Positions 58,401 to 64,000 of a DNA stretch of 64,000 nucleotides are shown here, one piece after another. The position numbers and the translations under genes are program-made. Below the pieces are notes generated by a model that made no database searches, was not told the DNA's origin, and saw only the letters and a list, made by a program, of their open reading frames with translations. Position 1 is the first letter of the stretch; every line of letters starts with the position of its first letter. Source of the stretch: Paramacrobiotus metropolitanus (Eukaryota; Tardigrada; Eutardigrada; Parachela; Macrobiotidae); assembly GCF_019649055.1 (NCBI RefSeq), contig NW_026570281.1, forward strand, positions 847,754 through 911,753, given 5' to 3'.

Positions 58401-59333
58401 ATCCGCATCGAGAACACAGCGGAATCGGTAAGTGCATTCGAAGGGCGCACCGATATTAGCCGTCGTTCGTTTCATGGCGTTTGGTTAAAGGCTGCCGACA
58501 TCTCCGGATATATCCTGCTGCAGCAGGGTTCGAGCGGCCAGGAAGTCAAGTATACTTTCGAGGAAGGTGCTACCATTGCCGGCAATGGAATTATCACGGT
58601 AAAATTTTCCGTGTGGAATCCTGTCTGTGTACTTCGAAATTTTCGCTCATTTTGCACTGCTGTTTGCGTTCCGTTCCTTCGTTTGAAATTTGGATTGAAG
58701 TTGATTTAAGTGACAGTTGTCTTCAACCTTGGTTTGACGTTTTAAGCGTTCAGAAGTATTAAACGCATTCAACCAACTCCCGCCCAACTACGTGGTCTTA
58801 TGTAGGTTTATGGACCGAAAATCGGTGACAGCGTTACTCATAATGGGACCACGGAGCGTGTGGCGGATGAGGATTGGATCACTGGACACAAGACGGCGGC
58901 GTACTTATATGATGCCACTGGGAGAACTGAACTGGCCAGTTACCAGACGGTATCGGAAGTTGCTGGCTCCGGAGCTATGATGACACCGCAAGGATCGGTA
59001 ATTTTCTCTCGTAATATTTTACTTTATTAAATAGATATAACTCATATAAGTGGGTTTTCGGTTTACCGCTTATTTATGTTATTTAATATTACTTCATTTT
59101 TATTATTTCATCTTTGATACGGTTAGCATGATTAATCCGTATATCATATCGATCGACGTTCTGATGTAGAATGCTGTTTAGTTTATTCTATGCTTAATTT
59201 AAATAGTAAGTACTTATTTTGGTTTTGTTACTTATTACTGCAAAGTGCAAACTACTCTGGGACATTTCCTACATTTTATTTATTGCAGGCGTCGAAGAGG
59301 GGTTTGCTGAGCAGAATCCTTGGCAGGTCTTGA
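55487..59333 (+). CDS. Nuclear lamin lacking a CaaX box
   Basis: Eleven exons keep phase: 55487-55879, 56262-56437, 56536-56668, 56823-56972, 57035-57196, 57429-57554, 57644-57864, 58178-58427, 58491-58598, 58806-58997 and 59289-59333, giving 651 residues. The head is long (about 97 residues), Ser-rich, and ends in SPT at 93-95, the usual mitotic CDK site before the rod. The coiled-coil rod (~98-450, about the lamin length) starts LQKLNSRLAILL and ends near ELRVYDELMKSLEQK. Residues 473-476 (KKRK) form the NLS, and the lamin-tail Ig domain spans ~505-636 (GDICISEMDPGKFIRIEN, then TGHKTAAYLYD). The protein ends RGLLSRILGRS, with no C-terminal CaaX for prenylation. It should build the lamina under the inner nuclear membrane, but without farnesyl anchoring. 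The intron 58428-58490 is required to skip in-frame extra sequence. Confidence 0.92.
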
Positions 59334-59942
59334 TGGTCCATTTCCGTATGAATGGATCCAACCTGTAGCCTTTTGGGATCGTTGGAATGGCATATTTTTC
59401 GAACAAATGGGATATTTGTTACGTTTTATAATTTTGTCTACGATTGCAATTTGTTCCTGAAATTTTGGATAGCTTGTACCGTTGTACGTGCACTTTGGGC
59501 GGATACTCATATTTTTTAGGCTTGTAGCTTTTGTACGATTATTGTTTCCAAAACACTATTACGTTACCGTTGTGCAATTTTCCGCTGGTCTGTATTTTTT
59601 ATGATTTAAGTATCTGGGAGTGTGATCTACCATTTATTCGAATGAAAAAGTAAAATGGATTTCGCGTCACGTCCTCTTAAATTTCTGTTGAATGATGTCG
59701 CACGTGTGATCTTTTCGTTGGCGGCGACTTGTCGCGGAGCCGGACACCCCAGGGGGCAGCGATAGGCTGTTGGAAACTGCACCGTCAGTCACTCAGTGAT
59801 TTACTCGAAAATTTCAAAATTCTGAAAGTGAAAACAACCAAGACTGAAAAGTGAAAAACAGATTTTTACGGACTGTGAGTTACTTTAGCTTGCGTTTTAA
59901 ATTTTTTTGAGTGGCAAATTTTTAGGATTGGCTTCGTGGAAG
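59334..59942. other. Lamin 3' UTR and nicotinamidase upstream region
   Basis: About 610 bases between two plus-strand genes. A GC-richer patch around 59717-59770 and a purine-rich leader just before 59880 suggest the nicotinamidase promoter and 5' UTR. No ORF is supported. Confidence 0.5.
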
Positions 59943-62182
59943 ATGGGTGGCAAGGAGACCAACGATGATGGTCGGTTTTTTGATTTGTCTTTCCAACGCT
60001 CGTATCCAGCATGCCAGAACGTGGAGGACATGCTTTGCCAGCGGATTTTTCACCGTTTCAAATCGGGGTATTTCCTTGTGTTATCTTTGTACCTTCTTTC
60101 CTGGTCTTTGATAATGTCTCCTGTGTAATTAGTGGAGGAAACGAAGGGATTGATCAGAATGGCTGCACGCGCCTACTGGAAGGTTTGCTGACTTGGCCCG
60201 CGCCCACAGCGGACGATGGGCGACTGGCGATCGGCCAGCTCGTTAGCACGGTGTACGCCGTGTTTGACCGAGATAAGGATGGTGTGCTGGATTCGGAGGA
60301 GTTTCGCCAGTGCTTCCAGCGCTGGATTCGAACGGTTAGTCAAATCCGCAGATTCGAACACAATTTTAGATGCCAGTTGAGTTTACATTATTTACTAGCT
60401 GTAAGACGTAACTTGAATAAACAAAGGAAAATTCGCTCTGATAACAGATGCAGTATGAACTATGAAGTCTTACTATCTTGGAGATATGTTTTACGAAACC
60501 ACATTTACATACTAGCCTTCTTACACTTTGCAGCATTTTCTTCGCCTTTCGATTGCGGCGAACTTTTATGTTCATATAAACGAGAAATCGTGGGATTATA
60601 ATTTTTTGAATTGAGTATTCTCTCTCTTTGTGTTAGAAGATGAGCATCTTTTCAGCATCTCATTTCTACTGTACATGTGCATGTCATTATTTTAGAGTCT
60701 AAATAACAGAAATTGCAGAATTATGTAGGTCTTGTTTCCGCGATGGTGCTTGTTGATTGTGGACACCCAGAATGACTTTATCGACGGCAGTCTGGCGTTG
60801 CGCAATGCGCCTGCCCACCAGGATGGCGCCGAGATAGTGCCGGTGATTAATGGCATGCTGCAGCGGCACTCCTTCGACGCCGTCGTCTATTCCATGGACT
60901 GGCATCCACCCAATCACTGCTCTTTTCTCCACAATGTTACCAAACACACCCTGCATCCTTCCAACAAGGTGTGGCCGGTTTCGTTGGAATATTACATAAA
61001 GAAATTATTAATTTTGTTTACGATTTTATAAATTACTGCTTGTTGTGTAGATCAAGGCCGAGAACGCCAAATTATTCGACACCGTGATTTTCTCCGTGGA
61101 CGGCGAGCCGATGGAACAAGTGCTTTTTCCGGCTCACTGTGTCCAGGGCACAACTGGAGCGGAGTTACACGCCGATCTGAAGGTGCGTAACCAAATTGAA
61201 TATTGAAGTTTAGCATTTTCAAATCCGTAAACGCAAGCCGAATTACTTTATTGCACAATTTCGTGGCGTTTTTCGCTGAACGACAGGGAAGTATTGTGCT
61301 GGAAAATCTAACAAGACGGTATTCGCATTGCCAAAATTTATTTTCAGGCATGAGTATTTAAGTGAAAGTTTTGCAATTTTTATTTGGATTTTTATTTTTG
61401 GTTTTACTGCGCATCGTTTTATGGATTTATTTGTAACCCTAAGTGGGATTCTTGTAAATCTGATTGCGAGATAGTTTTAGATTGTGGATGGCGCAAACAC
61501 ACCGAGCACCACGGTAAAAAAGGCAACAGATGCTCGCATCGACTGTTACAGTGCTTTCGAGGATAATCTGCGGAAACATCGCACCATGCTCGATGAGTTC
61601 CTAAAACAACAGCGCATTACCGATGTTCTTATCTGTGGACTAGCCTATGACTACTGCGTCGGTAATCATTCTGCGATTTACATTCTGAGTTAAATAATTC
61701 ATTTACAGTACTGGACGGCCAGTCGGCCAGAATTTGTAACCTTATTTTGAAAGTTCCTTATCAAGACATTATTTTGTTGCATTAATTTGTGGGAAGTTTA
61801 TGCTGAATCAGTATTGGCTGCACGATACAGCTTGCATTTCCTTTACAGTCTCACAGTTTTTGCGCACGAATACTTAATTTATTACAGCTGTTGTGCGGTA
61901 CTTCCATGTCGAGTCAGTGCTAGTTTTCTATGGTTCATTTATTTTTCTTTTTGTTCAGGTCGCAGTGCAATGGATTCCTTGCGATTTGGTTACCGCACGG
62001 TAATTATTGAGGACGCCGTGCGCGGATCGAATGACGAGGCCATCGCCCGTGCCAAAGACGCCTTCACCAAAGAGGGCGGGCTGATAATCGCCGCTGCTCA
62101 GCTTGGTGATCTGATGTCCGGCGCATGCAGATCTCCCCGGTTAGCCTCACAGACCCTGCAGAATCTCCTCAATAAATCATAA
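59943..62182 (+). CDS. EF-hand-linked nicotinamidase (Naam/PNC1 family)
   Basis: Six exons (59943-60067, 60133-60334, 60729-60968, 61051-61182, 61481-61661, 61959-62182) encode 367 residues. The N-terminal ~109 residues form an EF-hand pair: a degenerate first hand and a canonical second loop DRDKDGVLDSEE at 86-97. The isochorismatase-fold nicotinamidase follows, with catalytic aspartate D121 in VDTQNDFIDGS, metal ligands in DWHPPNHCSF, FPAHCVQGTTGAE, a lysine near 247 (VKKATDARIDCYSAF), and the nucleophile C292 in GLAYDYCVG. It deaminates nicotinamide to nicotinate for NAD+ salvage. This layout matches the Drosophila Naam protein. The ATG at 59943 is chosen because upstream in-frame sequence looks like leader. 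Confidence 0.9.
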
Positions 62183-62807
62183 TGAAAAAGCACGGCCGCA
62201 CTTTGTGATTATTTACTAGCTTGTTGTTTTGCCAGTCAGGCGTGCAGCTTCGGTATTGTTCCGTAAATAGGTGTGAAATTCTTACTGTGGTTGCCGTGAA
62301 ATTGACCGGTCAACATGCATCATGCATTTGGCAGCTGGTCTTTAAAGAAATCATTTATGAAATTTAATTTAATGAATGGGATCCTATTTGGAGGTTATAT
62401 TAAAATTAATGCAACGACAAACTTACATTGACTGGGGATGTTACTGTTTAATGTTTGCAGTGTTGAAATCAAAATATTATAATACGCAAACTTACTACGT
62501 TTTCGCGATGCGTCTAAGTTCAAAGTAAATAATCGCGATCACCACGGCAGAGCTGATTAATGATGTATAACAAGCAACCTCCCTGAGATGGCGTTTGTCT
62601 CATGCTTCACAATTCGGAAACGTCAACAAGCGGATTTTCCCAATGTTTTGATTTATTTTCCTTTGATTAGCTACTGCGACTGTGATATACGGTATTCTTT
62701 TACCATATCAGTGTTTACACTATTTCGAATCGTCAAACATTACGCGCACTCCGACTCGCGACATTTTTTCCTAATCGGAGTTTGTTTCAATTACGGGTAC
62801 CGCGGCG
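62183..62807. other. Intergenic region before the PEBP gene
   Basis: About 625 AT-rich bases holding the nicotinamidase 3' UTR and PEBP promoter. A possible AATAAA lies inside the last nicotinamidase codons. No ORF or repeat is supported. Confidence 0.5.
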
Positions 62808-64000
62808 ATGGATGTCGACAAAGGTGGACTGGAGATGGAGAAGAGCAAATTCCGTCAGTTTCTCGTTGTACCGGACGTGATTGACGAGGCGCCGGGAGAA
62901 GTGTGTGACGTAAGTGTCGCAGCTTGCAGCACACAGGTCGCATGCAAGGGCAGTGGCACTGACAGCTGTTCATCAAACAGGTTGTCTTCCCGTCGGGCGT
63001 CAGCGCCATTCTCGGCAGTGAATTACTCCCCGAGGAAGTCCGCCAGGCACCCAAAGTCAACTACACCGTGGAAAAAGACGCACTCTACAGTTTAATCATT
63101 GCTGGTACGATCGTCTTTGCTAGAAGTTACAATTATTTTCTTTTCCCTTTTTTATTTCCAAAGTACTGTATTTATTTATGTATTGATGTTCGTAACTTCG
63201 CACTGTACACCCTCCTTGGCGATATCATTATTTTGCGATCAGCTTCCGCTTTTCTGTTGAAACTGCAGTAGAAAGTTGTTAAGTGCTTGTTTGCCGTTCG
63301 CTTAATTTAAAATAAAATTTATTATGGTCTATGGATGAAATATTTTTGAGTAATTCAGATTTGGGGCTTATTTGTGGACAGATGCTGATACTCAAAATCC
63401 GGACAAGAACGAAGGTCTGACGCAGTGGCAGCAGTGGGTGGTGGTCAATATCCCCGGAGCGCACGTGGAACAGGGACAAGTGCTGTCCGAATATATCGGC
63501 AGCGGTCCACTGCCTGGCTCAGGTAATGCCGTAACATTAAGCATTGCAAAAATTAAAGTTCTCTTATGCTAAGCACCCCAAATATCTTTTGGTGTATTTC
63601 GTCGATTTTCAGTAACATATTTTCAGTACGAGTAATGTGTGTTTTCAGTTGTTTTTTGTCTTTAATGTGACGTCACTGTTTGTTTGTTTTCTTTTCTGTA
63701 GTTTCATTTCGATTCTCAAATGACGGTTGCAATCGTGCTTTCTAAGTCGTGTAAATGACTCGTATTTATAACAATCCTGATTTCGGAATTCCATTCTAAG
63801 GTTGTTGAATTTTTAGAAAATGTGAGTTAAGAAACCGTTAGAAAATTCTAAACTGAAACGCCAAATTAATCACGCTGGCTCGGTTCGCTCGGTTTATTGC
63901 GATGTTTCTCGTAGATTAACCCTGTTTGTAAGTTTGATTTTTTTCCCAGGACTGCATCGCTACGTGGTGCTGGTGTTCAAACAGCCGCAGCGATTGCAGC
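62808..64000 (+). CDS. Phosphatidylethanolamine-binding protein (PEBP/RKIP family), 5' part
   Basis: Exons 62808-62909, 62981-63104, 63382-63522 and 63950 onward keep phase; the gene leaves the window at the right edge, so the C terminus is unknown. Family features are the TVEKDALYSLIIAD strand, WVVVNIPGAHVEQGQVLSEY, the very characteristic YIGSGPLPGSG turn and GLHRYVVLVFKQP. The DPDxPSR segment is altered to DADTQNPDK, and the EWHHF histidine pair is QWQQW here, so the anion pocket may be changed. PEBPs bind phospholipid head groups or kinases such as Raf; the role here is open. An unusual N terminus (MDVDKGGLEMEKSKF) precedes the fold. Confidence 0.85.

Noticed and set aside
58428-58490. 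Extra in-frame insert in the lamin tail domain
   Set aside because: A consensus GTAAGT donor and AAAG acceptor bound it, and removing it gives the normal lamin-tail fold.

Overview
This is animal nuclear DNA from a compact, intron-rich genome. The genes include a nuclear lamin, a rhodopsin-type GPCR, spartin and an EF-hand nicotinamidase. Most genes have many short introns (commonly 55-100 nt, GT..AG), and neighbours lie a few hundred bases apart on alternating strands. A small ecdysozoan fits, and a tardigrade of the Hypsibius kind is my best guess, but that is inference and no marker here proves it. I rebuilt gene models by hand from splice sites, reading phase and remembered family alignments. 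Most exon joins keep phase exactly; individual boundaries may be off by a base or two.

Layout, left to right: a degenerate ~50-bp tandem repeat and 2.4 kb of non-coding DNA; an Ig-domain surface protein (+) and an intronless orphan GPCR (+); a coiled-coil outer-dynein-arm docking protein like ODAD3/CCDC151 (-); pescadillo PES1 (-) divergent from exosome nuclease DIS3 (+); spartin (-) divergent from nucleolar RRM protein NIFK (+); mitochondrial Fe-S co-chaperone HSCB (-) divergent from ER protein Asterix/WDR83OS (+); a CTR copper transporter (+), CDK7 (-), N-terminal glutamine amidohydrolase NTAQ1 (+) and a second CTR transporter (-); an unrecognised small ORF (+); an SVOP-like transporter (-) divergent from a GT43 glucuronosyltransferase (+); the SKI2 helicase (-) divergent from a lamin (+); an EF-hand nicotinamidase (+); and the 5' part of a PEBP gene (+) running off the right edge.

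The genes are mostly housekeeping but share some themes. PES1, NIFK and DIS3 all act in large-subunit pre-rRNA (ITS2) maturation, and SKI2 feeds RNA to the cytoplasmic exosome. Two intronless copper-transporter paralogues bracket CDK7 and NTAQ1. Three short DNA transposons can be delimited: a 796-bp hAT-type element with a perfect 8-bp target duplication in a PES1 intron, a 687-bp TA-flanked element between HSCB and Asterix, and a 522-bp foldback in the last SKI2 intron.

The most unusual protein-level observation is that DIS3 keeps an intact RNB exonuclease site while its PIN domain has lost three of the four acidic endonuclease residues. I found no CRISPR, rRNA, convincing tRNA or viral sequence, and no clearly new multi-gene system.
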